A stretch of DNA of 16,760 bases from Patescibacteria group bacterium (GCA_018900295.1 JAHIGH010000104.1:1-16760), one strand, 5' to 3'; numbered from the stretch's first letter, positions 1 to 6,732 are shown. A program made the numbers and translations. The notes: generated by a model not told the origin, from the letters alone.

Positions 1-918
1 AAAACCGGTATCATCGGCCCTCGTTTCGAACACGCCATCCGTAACGCCATGTTGACGGTCATGTACGAGCCGGGAAGCACTTTTATTGAAGTAGTCCGTA
101 TCCTTACAGATCAGAATTTCGTCCAGGAGCTGTTACCCAAAGTTCAGGATCCTATTATTAGGCGTTACTGGACCGATCAGATCGCGCAGACTTCAGACTT
201 CCACAAGTCCGAGGTTCTCGATTACATCGTTTCCAAATTCGGCCGTTTTGTTACCAACAAAATGATCCGCAATATCATCGGCCAATCCCAAAGCGCTTTT
301 GATTTCCGTAAAGTTATGGATGAGGGGAAAATCCTGCTTATCAATCTCTCCAAAGGAAAAATTGGAGAAGAAAACGCCAGCTTTTTGGGTCTTATTCTGG
401 TCCCCAAAATCCTGGTGGCCGCCATGTCTCGTCAGGACATGGATCAGTCAAAAAGGCGCGACTTTTTCCTCTATGTCGACGAGTTCCAGAATTTCGCTAC
501 TCCGGATTTCGCGCAAATTCTCTCTGAAGCCCGCAAATACCGCCTCAATCTTATCGTCGCCAATCAATTTATAGGGCAAATGGAAGAAGAGATCAAGAAC
601 GCTATCTTCGGCAACGTCGGGACTATTGCCTCGTTCAGAGTTGGAGTCAATGACGCAAGTTACCTTCAGCGCGAATTCCAGCCGATCTTTACCGAAACAG
701 ATCTCATAAATGTTGACAAATACAACGCCTATATGCGCACACTTGTAGAGGGAGAGCCGGTCCCTCCTTTTTCTATCGATACTACCAAGGATATGAGCAA
801 AGAAAAAGAAACAGGCAGCTCGCGTGTCGCCGACCTCGTCCGCGAACTCTCACGGCTCAAATACGGCCGCAACGCGCAAGTCATCGAAGCCGAAATCTCC
901 CAACGCGCCAGACTCTAA
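1..918 (+). CDS. TraG/VirD4-like type IV secretion/conjugation ATPase, C-terminal part (5' end outside window)
   Basis: The reading frame is open from base 1, so the start lies upstream and the first possible ATG at 49 is probably internal. The visible 305 residues include a Walker B strand followed by acidic residues and a Gln (FFLYVDEFQNF, near residue 155 counted from position 49). A helix and a motif resembling the sensor region of VirD4/TraG/VirB4-type ATPases follow (SEARKYRLNLIVANQF). The ordered central text and the 'TFTETDLINVDKYNAYMRT'-type tail match the DNA-transfer ATPases often seen in Patescibacteria. The family role is ATP-driven DNA or protein movement at the membrane. The Walker A part is not in the window. 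Its codons are richer in G and C than those of everything downstream, suggesting resident backbone rather than accessory DNA. The family assignment is good; the substrate is unknown. Confidence 0.82.
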   Translation, partial: KTGIIGPRFEHAIRNAMLTVMYEPGSTFIEVVRILTDQNFVQELLPKVQDPIIRRYWTDQIAQTSDFHKSEVLDYIVSKFGRFVTNKMIRNIIGQSQSAFDFRKVMDEGKILLINLSKGKIGEENASFLGLILVPKILVAAMSRQDMDQSKRRDFFLYVDEFQNFATPDFAQILSEARKYRLNLIVANQFIGQMEEEIKNAIFGNVGTIASFRVGVNDASYLQREFQPIFTETDLINVDKYNAYMRTLVEGEPVPPFSIDTTKDMSKEKETGSSRVADLVRELSRLKYGRNAQVIEAEISQRARL

Positions 919-969
919 ATGCATTCCTCTTCGTAACGAATAAAACGAACAAAAAATAAAGATCATATA

Positions 970-999
970 TTGACAATTCTTAGTTCGGAATAATAATAT
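970..999 (+). promoter_or_regulatory. Predicted sigma-70-type promoter for the 1006 gene
   Basis: A perfect -35 TTGACA (970-975) is followed after 18 bases by TAATAT (994-999). The start codon at 1006 lies only six bases after the -10 box, so the transcript would begin at or next to the ATG and would be leaderless. No Shine-Dalgarno sequence precedes the ATG, which fits. A second TTGACAATT occurs at 1720, just before the tRNA, without a good -10 partner. Confidence 0.5.
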
Positions 1000-1005
1000 A
1001 AATAC

Positions 1006-1716
1006 ATGGGGTATTTTGGAAAACTTGAAAAAAAAGAAATGGCCACAAATTTAAGGAAGCAAGGGTTATCATACAAAGAAATACTTCAACACATCTCAGT
1101 TTCAAAAGATACTCTAAGCAGGTGGTGTAAGGATATTGTTCTAACAGAAGTACAAAAAGACAGATTATTGCAAAATAAAAAATATGGACAAAAGAAGGGC
1201 TCATTAATTGCGGCAGAGAATAAGCGGGAAGAAAGAAGAAAAAGAATCGAGAAAATAAATAAAGAATCAGAAGCAACATTGGGAAGCGTAAGTAATAGAG
1301 ATAAATTTATTACAGGCATTGCTCTATATGCAGCCGAAGGAAACAAAATGGATGGCAAAGGGGGATTTGCAAATGCAGACCCAAAGATAATTAAATTTAT
1401 GATTGAGTGGCTCACAGCAAGTGCGAAAATTCCATTAGAACGTATTAGAGGAGCAATCTGGCTGCATGAAGAATTGAATGAAGACGAAGCCAAGCAATTT
1501 TGGTCTCAGCTTACAGGATTAAAACTAAATCAATTTCACAAAACATATATTGTCAAACAAAAAGCAGACAAGAAAATAAGAAAAAATCTTCATAAATACG
1601 GAATATTCACAATCCGTTTTAGCGATTCGGCAACACATCGCCAGATAATGGGATGGATTTATGCTCTCTTTAATGCTAAAATAGCCAATGCATTCCGCGA
1701 TAGCAAGCAGGAATAG
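1006..1716 (+). CDS. Helix-turn-helix protein with LAGLIDADG-like motif, possible homing-endonuclease-like protein
   Basis: This is a 236-residue protein. Residues about 14-45 form a helix-turn-helix of the kind found in recombinase and terminase N-termini (LRKQGLSYKEILQHISVSKDTLSRW). A charged helical linker follows. Near residue 104 is GIALYAAEGNK, which resembles a single LAGLIDADG motif with Glu as the acidic residue. Further on are 'NADPKIIKFMIEWL', a Trp-containing FWSQLTG element and an RFSDS strand. This layout recurs in uncharacterised archaeal and Patescibacteria proteins. The gene ends 18 bases before a tRNA-Asn gene that carries a group I intron, so a link to intron mobility is attractive but not shown. 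An alternative is a DNA-binding regulator without nuclease activity. The coding call is firm; the endonuclease reading is tentative. Confidence 0.6.
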   Translation: MGYFGKLEKKEMATNLRKQGLSYKEILQHISVSKDTLSRWCKDIVLTEVQKDRLLQNKKYGQKKGSLIAAENKREERRKRIEKINKESEATLGSVSNRDKFITGIALYAAEGNKMDGKGGFANADPKIIKFMIEWLTASAKIPLERIRGAIWLHEELNEDEAKQFWSQLTGLKLNQFHKTYIVKQKADKKIRKNLHKYGIFTIRFSDSATHRQIMGWIYALFNAKIANAFRDSKQE

Positions 1717-1734
1717 TAATTGACAATTTAAGAT

Positions 1735-2011
1735 TCCCCTGTAGCTCAATGGTAGAGCAGGAAGCTGTGTTAGCAGCTCCCGATAGAAATATCGGGATGA
1801 TAAGTGGGTGAATTCAGGGAACGGTCGCCTCAGGCGACTAATCCTGAGCCAAGCTCCGCTCAGCGGAGAAGGTGCAGAGACTAGGTGAGAATACACCTTT
1901 AAGCGCCCGCCACCTAAGCCGAAAGGTATGGTGATGAGATAGTCCAAGCCTTTTGGTAACAAAAGGGTTTTTGTAACTTCAAGGTTCGAGGTTCGAATCC
2001 TCGCGGGGGAG
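1735..2011 (+). tRNA. tRNA-Asn(GTT), interrupted by a group I intron
   Basis: The exons are 1735-1768 and 1974-2011, 72 nt when joined. The acceptor stem pairs TCCCCTG (1735-1741) with CGGGGGA (2004-2010), and the discriminator is G2011. The D arm is GCTC-AATGGTA-GAGC, and the T arm is CGAGG-TTCGAAT-CCTCG. Joining U35 (1768) to U36 (1974) gives the loop CTGTTAA with anticodon GTT. TCC at the 5' end, G73 and CTGTTAA all agree with bacterial tRNA-Asn. In the anticodon stem, pair 27-43 is G-A and the other four pairs are canonical. CCA is not encoded: after G73 the DNA reads CA then A. Reading straight through 1765-1771 as an uninterrupted loop would suggest GTG (His), but then the stem cannot close properly. 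Confidence 0.93.
1769..1973 (+). ncRNA. Group I self-splicing intron in tRNA-Asn anticodon (IC3-like)
   Basis: This is a 205-nt insert with group I hallmarks. The 5' exon ends in U1768 and the intron ends in G1973. P1 forms between exon GCTGT and the internal guide GCAGC (1773-1777) across the loop GTTA, with the expected U-G pair at the splice site. The core contains ATCCTGAGCCAAGC (P4/J region) and GGTGCAGAGACTA paired with GATAGTCC (P3/P7 region), which closely resemble the cyanobacterial and plastid tRNA-Leu intron family. The segment AGCTCCGCTCAGCGGAG can form a peripheral hairpin. There is no reading frame for an endonuclease inside. It would be removed from the precursor by two transesterifications using guanosine. 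Subtype IC3 is a judgement from motif similarity. Confidence 0.92.
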
Positions 2012-2084
2012 CAATGAAAAGCATCTCATTACTGAAAAGATATGCCAAAATGTCAGGAGATAAAAAAATTCGCCTTGGATTAAC
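2006..2084. repeat. 79-bp perfect direct repeat, copy 1 (overlaps tRNA-Asn 3' end)
   Basis: It begins with GGGGAGCA, the last bases of the tRNA-Asn acceptor stem plus CA, and runs without a mismatch into the small gene at 2014. It is identical to 12348-12426. Similarity continues at a lower level for about 120 more bases in both copies. It could be an attachment-type repeat from an element that entered at the tRNA, or one of two duplicated small genes. Confidence 0.9.
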
Positions 2085-2190
2085 TCTTTCCGCAACAGTA
2101 AGAAAAGTACGGCAAGACGGTATTAATGCTGCCAAACAAACACATGGAAAGCGACCAAGGACAACCCCTAAAAGAACGTGCAATTATTGA
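2014..2190 (+). pseudogene. Small basic protein gene, copy 1 (C-terminus frameshifted)
   Basis: The ATG follows the tRNA 3' end by two bases. The first 46 residues or so (MKSISLLKRYAKMSGDKKIR onwards) match the intact 60-residue copy at 12356 with few changes. After the stretch encoding INAA the frame departs: the present frame ends at 2188-2190, whereas the other copy's ending (LEKY plus stop) is found here one frame over, ending at 2207-2209. A small insertion or deletion near 2150 explains this. The only Shine-Dalgarno-like sequence is the GGGGGAG of the tRNA acceptor stem itself, which tRNA processing would remove. I do not recognise the family. It is very basic and helical in look, and in both copies it is followed by a relic of a Bro-N or RhuM gene. 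Confidence 0.6.
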
Positions 2191-2265
2191 TCTTGAAAAA
2201 TATTATTAAAGCAAAGGTGCTAAGCCATATTACCCGGAGGGCGGCAATTGTGGCAATTGTAAATT

Positions 2266-2687
2266 ATGGAAACTACAAAAATCGCTTTATTTAAGGGCAA
2301 AAAAATCCGTAAAACACTTTTTCAAAAAGAGTGATGGTTTTCAGTTATTGATGTGATAGAAGTACTCACGGATAGCGTTAATCCCCGTGACTATTGGTTT
2401 AAAATGAAGATTAGAGTCAAAGAAGAAGATGGTTTTGAACCGTCGATAATTTGTCGACAGTTGAAATTACTCTCCCACGACGGGAAAATGCGTCTTACCG
2501 ATTGTGTCGACACGGAAGGTATTTTTCGCATTATCCAATCCATTCCTTCCCCCAAAGCCGAGCCTTTCAAACGATGGCGAGATCAACCACGGAAATTCAT
2601 CGCAATGAAGATTCAAAAGGCGTGTCCAAACTTAAAAAGGACGGGTTAAATATAAGAAAATCCAACGCCAACCAACTCCTCCAGTAA
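2266..2687 (+). pseudogene. Bro-N/antirepressor-like gene, degraded
   Basis: The translation from 2266 starts METTKIALFKGKKIR, the usual opening of Bro-N (BRO family) antirepressor-like proteins of Patescibacteria. At codon 23 an in-frame TGA (2332-2334) sits where the family has one of two Trp residues. The frame then continues through VIDVIEVLTDS, TEGIFRIIQSIPSPKAEPF and KRW, all conserved Bro-N segments, up to about 2580. After that the middle of the protein is missing and the typical downstream part (TTEIHRNEDSKG, LKKDG) appears in another frame, ending near 2687. So there is one nonsense change, one internal deletion and one frame change. The family binds DNA through the Bro-N domain and is common in phages and conflict islands. 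This copy is not expected to be functional. Confidence 0.75.
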
Positions 2688-2813
2688 CTCCAAAGACGCC
2701 AATCTAATACACTCCAAGTGTGGAATTTATTGTAGTTATTGTTTGCATAGTTGTCGTAGACACTTGTAGTATATCAAAAAAAATTTTTAAAGGAAGTAAG
2801 TTGCCATTTTTAT

Positions 2814-2972
2814 TTAGATCGTTAAGAACTGAGGATCTCGCAAATTCAGGTTAGAATATAGAGTTTTTAGATTTTCTAATGTATAATCAAACTCAATGTC
2901 ACGGTTACGGAATATATCTACTAAGGGAGCAAGGATAGATTTTTTGCCTAGTACTCCTCTAATTGGGGCGTA
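2814..2972 (-). pseudogene. Orphan C-terminal coding fragment, family unknown
   Basis: On the minus strand an open frame of about 52 codons runs from 2972 to a TAA at 2814-2816. It has no ATG start and a stop directly upstream. The translation has protein-like composition (GVLGKKSILAPLVDIFRNRD, then LENLKTLYSNLNLRDPQFL) and looks like the tail of a truncated gene. I do not recognise the family. It is the only candidate in the stretch 2690-3000, which otherwise shows only AT-rich sequence and a short ACACT-CCA-AGTGT hairpin near 2710. Confidence 0.35.
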
Positions 2973-3000
2973 TTATTAAGCTAATTGTTAATTTCGAATA

Positions 3001-3804
3001 ATGGGAATTTTACACACTATCATACAAAAATATAAAGACGCTAAACAGAAATCTCTTAATAAAGAAGAATATAGACAGTTGTTGCTTAAAGCAGTTAATG
3101 ACGGGAAACTTACTAAAGAGGAAATCGACGAACTTGATAAAAAGAAAAGTGAATTTGGCCTAACCGATGAGGACATAAGTGGAATGAGAGTTAATAGCTA
3201 TGCAGCGGCTTTCACTGCTATAAAAGAAGACAAGCAGGTTACAGGAGAAGAAGAACAAGAACTTGGAAAAATTCAAAAATATTTAGGTATAGCCGATGGT
3301 GAAATTCAATCTGATAAAAAAGAACTTGCCCGTTTACGCCTCTTATATGAAATTCAGCAAGGCAACATACCTACAGTGGCAGTAACGAATTTAGTGATGC
3401 AAAAAGACGAAAAAGCATACTGGTCAGAGCCCGCTATATTAGCAGAAGAAAAAGTTATAAATCGAAGTTTCGTGGGTGGCTCAAGGGGTGTAAGTTTGCG
3501 AGTTATGAAAGGCGTAAGTTACAGAATTGGTAGCTATCGCGGGCATGTGGTTAATGAAACAGGAGTTGTTGCAGTAAGTAACGGAGCATTAATTATTACA
3601 AGTAAGCGATTTATATTTCAAGGGGACAAAAAATCTTTTGCTGTAAATTTGAATAAAATTTTGGATATTAAAGTTTTCTCAAATGGTATACATTTTTCAG
3701 AAAATAATCGTTCAAAACCAAGATTAGTTAAGTTTGTGGAAGAAGGGAATAACCATATAATCGCGGCAATCCTCACTTACGCAATCAATCATTATAATAA
3801 TTAA
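3001..3804 (+). CDS. Protein with TerB-like helical N-terminus and PH/GRAM-like C-terminus
   Basis: This is a 267-residue protein with no signal peptide or membrane segment. Residues 15-115 are charged helices containing 'NDGKLTKEEIDELDKKKSEFG' and 'KQVTGEEEQELGKI' segments, the acidic repeated pattern seen in TerB-like proteins. Residues about 140-265 contain W-SEP-ILAEEKV, then short strands and LIITSKRFIFQGDKKSF followed by VNLNKILDIKVFSNGIHF. That order matches bacterial PH/GRAM-like domains (a 'new-result: SKRhhFxG' strand, then a helix-linked strand pair). Such domains usually bind lipids or partner proteins. The gene at 3831 follows after 26 bases on the same strand, so the two may be co-transcribed. 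Function is unknown; the domain reading is by eye. Confidence 0.62.
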   Translation: MGILHTIIQKYKDAKQKSLNKEEYRQLLLKAVNDGKLTKEEIDELDKKKSEFGLTDEDISGMRVNSYAAAFTAIKEDKQVTGEEEQELGKIQKYLGIADGEIQSDKKELARLRLLYEIQQGNIPTVAVTNLVMQKDEKAYWSEPAILAEEKVINRSFVGGSRGVSLRVMKGVSYRIGSYRGHVVNETGVVAVSNGALIITSKRFIFQGDKKSFAVNLNKILDIKVFSNGIHFSENNRSKPRLVKFVEEGNNHIIAAILTYAINHYNN

Positions 3805-3830
3805 GCGTAAATATTTATTTCTTATAGAAC

Positions 3831-4460
3831 ATGTTTTCATTATTTAATAAATCAAAACCCATTGAAGGAGAGATTGGATATTGTAATCTACAAGATTGGT
3901 GGCTTACCACTTTTACTCAAGAAGAAAGAAATCATATAGAAGATGTCTTTAATCCTCTTGGCGGCAATTCCAAAACTAAACCACTTACTCAAGGAAAAAT
4001 ATCATCCTCATCTCAAAAAGCCGCTGATCTTTTACATGCGCTTGCAGGATGGTTTAATAAACCGGACGATAGATATATAGCCAAGAAAATCATTCAAAAA
4101 GCATACGAGGAAGCTACAAAAGGGAGCGACATTCTTGACTTACACTTTACATTACAAACTATGATGGAAATCTATTATAGAGATCGTGATGTTGAACCTG
4201 ATGCGTTTTCTAAAGCAATACAGGCATGTGAAGAACAAATAAGTATTGCTCCACAAGCAGTAGGAGCGTTTAAAAAGCAAGACTTTTTTGATGGACTCCC
4301 ATCTCATGCTGGATATGACCAATTAAGAATAATATATAAAAAACAAGGCGAATATCAAAAAGCGATTACCCTTTGCGAACAAGCAAAAAATCAAGGCTGG
4401 AATAGCAATTGGGATAAAAAAATTGGCGAATTAAAGAAACTAGAAATAAAACATAGCTAA
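3831..4460 (+). CDS. Hypothetical protein with a C-terminal TPR-like repeat
   Basis: This is a 209-residue soluble protein. The N-terminal third carries WWLTTFTQEERNHIEDVF, a helix pair rich in aromatic and acidic residues. The middle is helical (ADLLHALAGWF, YIAKKIIQKAYEEA). The C-terminal part contains GYDQLRIIYKKQGEYQKAI followed by TLCEQAKNQGW, which has the spacing of a tetratricopeptide repeat and suggests protein binding. The gene lies 26 bases after the TerB/PH-like gene. I know similar uncharacterised proteins in other bacteria but cannot name a function. No Shine-Dalgarno sequence is obvious before the ATG. Confidence 0.6.
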   Translation: MFSLFNKSKPIEGEIGYCNLQDWWLTTFTQEERNHIEDVFNPLGGNSKTKPLTQGKISSSSQKAADLLHALAGWFNKPDDRYIAKKIIQKAYEEATKGSDILDLHFTLQTMMEIYYRDRDVEPDAFSKAIQACEEQISIAPQAVGAFKKQDFFDGLPSHAGYDQLRIIYKKQGEYQKAITLCEQAKNQGWNSNWDKKIGELKKLEIKHS

Positions 4461-4580
4461 AGTTATTAATAATATTCTTATTTTACAAACTTCTTCATAA
4501 AGAGAAGTCCGCACTTAATAAAAAAATACCACAAACTATCGAATATATTTTTACCGAGTAGAGCACAACCCTTGGAGCAT

Positions 4581-4644
4581 TTGTACGGATTTGTATGGAT
4601 TTCTTCGGATTTGGTCAAGCCCAAAGCATCATTTTTGGTATAAT
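4581..4644 (+). promoter_or_regulatory. Three 10-bp tandem repeats and extended -10 promoter before the DUF2971 gene
   Basis: Three consecutive 10-mers TTGTACGGAT, TTGTATGGAT and TTCTTCGGAT occupy 4581-4610. They lie upstream of TGGTATAAT, an extended -10 element (TG at 4636-4637, TATAAT at 4639-4644). No convincing -35 box is present, as expected for extended -10 promoters. AGGAG (4653-4657) then precedes the ATG at 4664. The 10-bp phase puts every repeat on the same face of the helix, so an activator or repressor site is plausible. A similar arrangement occurs at 6823-6855. Confidence 0.5.
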
Positions 4645-4663
4645 TCCTTAACAGGAGTTACCG

Positions 4664-5353
4664 ATGAATAAGCAAATATATTATCATTTTCTTCCTCCAG
4701 ACTGTGCTATAGATGACCTTAAAAAGGGAAAGATTAAGGTCAGCACTTTACGCTCCCTTAATGATCCCTTTGAAATGGTTCCATATTTAAGACATAAAGG
4801 GGTTGAAGGAAGAAGGCCATACAACAAAATCCGTAAAGAAATTTCAAAAAAGTATGGACTTTTATGTTTTTCACAAAATTGGCAGGAGCCTCTCCTTTGG
4901 TCGCATTATGCAGACAAGCATAAAGGAATAGCCATTGGCTTTGAGCTTTTGAAAGATGAGGTATTAAAAGTAGAGTACACGTCTAACCTTAGGAAACAAA
5001 TTATACTTACGGAAAATTCAGAAATAAATGAAAGTTTGTTTCTTGATTTAGCTAAGGTGAAATATAAAAAGTGGGAATATGAGAATGAATACAGAATATT
5101 AGTTAAGCTAACGGAGTGCAAGGAGATTGAGGAATTTTTTTTTGCTCCTTTTAATAATAGGCTGAAAGTAAAAGAAATAATTTTAGGTTGTAAATTTGAC
5201 CATGAAAAAAAGAGAGAAAATATAATAAAGCTGGCTAGTTTTTATGATGCTAAAATAACACCTACAAGATTGGGCTGGGGTGACTATAAAATACATAGGT
5301 GCGGATACAAAACCAAAAAATATGAGGAATTTTATAAGCTAATGTTAATATAG
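4664..5353 (+). CDS. DUF2971 domain protein
   Basis: This is a 229-residue protein. The N-terminus reads YYHFLPPDCAIDDLKKGKIK with a following LNDPFE (residues 32-37). GLLCFSQNW then leads into LWSHYADKHKGIAIGFE (78-94), the diagnostic stretch of DUF2971. The later YENEYRILVK and EIILGCKF segments also fit the family. DUF2971 proteins are widespread, have no firmly established biochemistry, and are often found in phage-defence islands. The start is supported by AGGAG seven bases upstream and an extended -10 promoter. The gene stands alone on its strand, with GIY-YIG convergent to it. A second, more diverged DUF2971-like gene is at 11455. Confidence 0.85.
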   Translation: MNKQIYYHFLPPDCAIDDLKKGKIKVSTLRSLNDPFEMVPYLRHKGVEGRRPYNKIRKEISKKYGLLCFSQNWQEPLLWSHYADKHKGIAIGFELLKDEVLKVEYTSNLRKQIILTENSEINESLFLDLAKVKYKKWEYENEYRILVKLTECKEIEEFFFAPFNNRLKVKEIILGCKFDHEKKRENIIKLASFYDAKITPTRLGWGDYKIHRCGYKTKKYEEFYKLMLI

Positions 5354-5469
5354 TCCACGCATGAGACAGATGCTAGATTTCAATCAACTGAACCAACGGA
5401 GAGCGCCAATCATATTTAAAGGAAGTATGATATAAGATCCATTAGTATGGTAAAAATTAATCGTCAGAA

Positions 5470-5790
5470 TTATGCTTTTTGGGATCTATGTAACCAGCCA
5501 TTATTTATTTTCTCATTATGACCATATATAAGATTTTCTTTATCAGCGTGAGTCATCTGTTTTATTTCCCATTCACGTTGACAGGCAAATCTATTTGTTA
5601 AATACTCCTCGTAAAACATAAGCTCAACTGGCCGTCTTGTGTTTGTGTATCTTGCCCCATTTATCAATTCGCCGTTATGTTGTAATAGTCGTCTAGGTAT
5701 ATCAATCGTTTTGCCGGTATAGTAAGTGCCATCAGCACATCTCACAATATAAACATAATATTTTTTAGGCATGTAGGATAAATGACCCAT
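5470..5790 (-). CDS. GIY-YIG nuclease domain protein (UPF0213/YhbQ-like)
   Basis: The full frame gives 106 residues. The core is YYVYIVRCADGTYYTGKT, where VYI and YTG take the places of GIY and YIG. It is followed by IPRRLLQHN and ARYTNTRRP (catalytic-type Arg region) and then a REWEIKQ segment with the conserved Glu. This is the compact single-domain GIY-YIG form of about 95 residues. The ATG at 5772 (protein starting MPKKYYVYIV) would match the family length better than the one at 5790, and neither has a clear ribosome-binding site. The fold cuts DNA in repair, restriction or homing contexts. For this subfamily the substrate is not settled. Confidence 0.85.
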   Translation of the reverse strand: MGHLSYMPKKYYVYIVRCADGTYYTGKTIDIPRRLLQHNGELINGARYTNTRRPVELMFYEEYLTNRFACQREWEIKQMTHADKENLIYGHNEKINNGWLHRSQKA

Positions 5791-5840
5791 AAATATATGG
5801 TAGAGTAAAAAATGACTATTGCCAATAGGTTATTATGCTC

Positions 5841-5873
5841 AAAAAGATAGGATAATCATTATGCTATCTTTTT
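5841..5873. terminator. AT-rich inverted repeat, probable bidirectional terminator
   Basis: AAAAAGATAG (5841-5850) pairs with CTATCTTTTT (5864-5873) around a nearly palindromic GATAATCATTATG. The outer arms give runs of T on both strands, so it can act in either direction. It overlaps the stop codon of the small minus-strand gene ending at 5859. The interior mismatch and low GC make it a modest terminator. Confidence 0.55.
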
Positions 5874-6023
5874 TTCTTTCGCTTTTATTTCCTTCTCCGC
5901 TCGTTTCTTTTCCATGTATCTTTTTCTTGCGGCTATGCCCTTAGGACTTTTCATGTACTTCTCCCTTGCGGCACGACCCTTCGGACTGTTCATATATCGC
6001 CGACTTGCTTCACTTATTGGCAT
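5859..6023 (-). CDS. Small basic repeat protein (YMxSPKGxAAR repeats)
   Basis: This is a 54-residue protein starting MPISEASRRYM. It contains two near-identical units, YMNSPKGRAAREK and YMKSPKGIAARKR, a third YMEKKR start, and a Lys/Glu-rich tail. The ATG is preceded by the strongest ribosome-binding site in the window (AAAGGAGGTGG, minus strand, around 6031-6040), which argues that this short frame is real. Similar S-P/E-K-G-x-A-A-x-x-R/K-Y repeats occur in small proteins of phages and other mobile DNA. The role is unknown; the charge suggests nucleic acid or partner binding. It lies 39 bases downstream of the DUF2958 gene on the same strand, probably in one transcript. Confidence 0.7.
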   Translation of the reverse strand: MPISEASRRYMNSPKGRAAREKYMKSPKGIAARKRYMEKKRAEKEIKAKEKKIA

Positions 6024-6062
6024 TTTTGACCACCTCCTTTATATAAAATTTGTATGTTCATA

Positions 6063-6449
6063 TTATTTATTATGCTTCTCTATGACTTTCGATAATTTAT
6101 CCGGTGTAAAATATAAATCACGCTCAATAGGTACTGCTTGCATTCCTTTTAACCCTTGCTTTGCTGTTAATAATTGGTTGAGGGTAAAATAGCCAAATTC
6201 AGCTTCAAAACCTACAACATAACCAAAAAATAAAAAGTCCTTGCCATAATCATATTCTTTTTCTTCTCCCTCTATTACATACCACGTCCAGCTTCCTGTA
6301 GGATCAAAAAATTTGCAAATAACTATCGGGTCAGTTGAATTTTCCTGTGAATAAAGAGCCGGGATTTGTTTTTTTAATTCTTCTGTAAGTAATTGCATAA
6401 CATTTGCCGTTATTGAGGCATTATCCATCCATAACATATTAAAAGGCAC
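6063..6449 (-). CDS. DUF2958 domain protein
   Basis: The full frame gives 128 residues. QLLTEELKKQIPALYSQEN opens the domain. It is followed by DPIVICKFFDPTGSWTWYV, then DFLFFGYVVGFEAEFGYFTL and IERDLYFTPDKLSKV, which are the conserved stretches of DUF2958. Family members are 100-130 residues, often plasmid- or phage-borne, with no known function. The family usually begins at the LLT segment, so the internal ATG at 6398 (MQLLTEEL) is a plausible start instead of 6449; neither has a good Shine-Dalgarno sequence. It is divergent from the 6521 gene and upstream of the small repeat protein. Confidence 0.85.
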   Translation of the reverse strand: MPFNMLWMDNASITANVMQLLTEELKKQIPALYSQENSTDPIVICKFFDPTGSWTWYVIEGEEKEYDYGKDFLFFGYVVGFEAEFGYFTLNQLLTAKQGLKGMQAVPIERDLYFTPDKLSKVIEKHNK

Positions 6450-6520
6450 TAGGGTATTAAATTGATTGTTGTCCTTTTTCTCCTAAATGTTGATGATAGC
6501 GATATAACGAGGTTGCTAGT

Positions 6521-6718
6521 ATGAACAAAAACTTTGTAGTGAATGATAACCAGGAAATATTAGTTTTTAAAGCCCGGGAAATAGAAAAATTAGAATTGGA
6601 TAGCGAAAATGATTTTAGAGATGAAATTTCTTCAAGGATAAACAACGATAATTTTATAGAACTCTACTCGGGGTGGGATTATAAGAACAAATATTACATT
6701 GTCGTAGTCCAAATATAA
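6521..6718 (+). CDS. Hypothetical 65-residue protein
   Basis: This is a short acidic protein (REIEKLELDSENDFRDEI) that ends in aromatic strands (ELYSGWDYKNKYYIVVVQI). GAGG lies ten bases before the ATG. There is no recognised domain. The composition looks protein-like and the gene is followed directly by the coding remnant at 6733. It may be an isolated small gene or an antitoxin-sized protein without a visible partner. Confidence 0.45.
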   Translation: MNKNFVVNDNQEILVFKAREIEKLELDSENDFRDEISSRINNDNFIELYSGWDYKNKYYIVVVQI

Positions 6719-6732
6719 AATCCTCTATTGCT

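Noticed and set aside
1765..1771. tRNA-His(GTG) reading of the anticodon loop
   Set aside because: Without intron removal the anticodon stem does not close. The 5' TCC, G73 and the rejoined CTGTTAA loop fit tRNA-Asn.
980..1962. Long minus-strand frames opposite the 1006 gene and intron
   Set aside because: They are hydrophobic, low-complexity shadows of the plus-strand gene and of the structured intron, without ribosome-binding sites or known motifs.
1914..2183. Minus-strand frame of 89 codons with RGFEPRTL
   Set aside because: It is the complement of the tRNA-Asn T arm and the neighbouring small gene; this peptide is a classic false product of antisense tRNA reading.
2332..2334. TGA at a Trp position as evidence of UGA recoding
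   Set aside because: The same gene also has an internal deletion and frame change, and intact genes in the window encode Trp with TGG and some end with TGA. A nonsense mutation in a relic is simpler.
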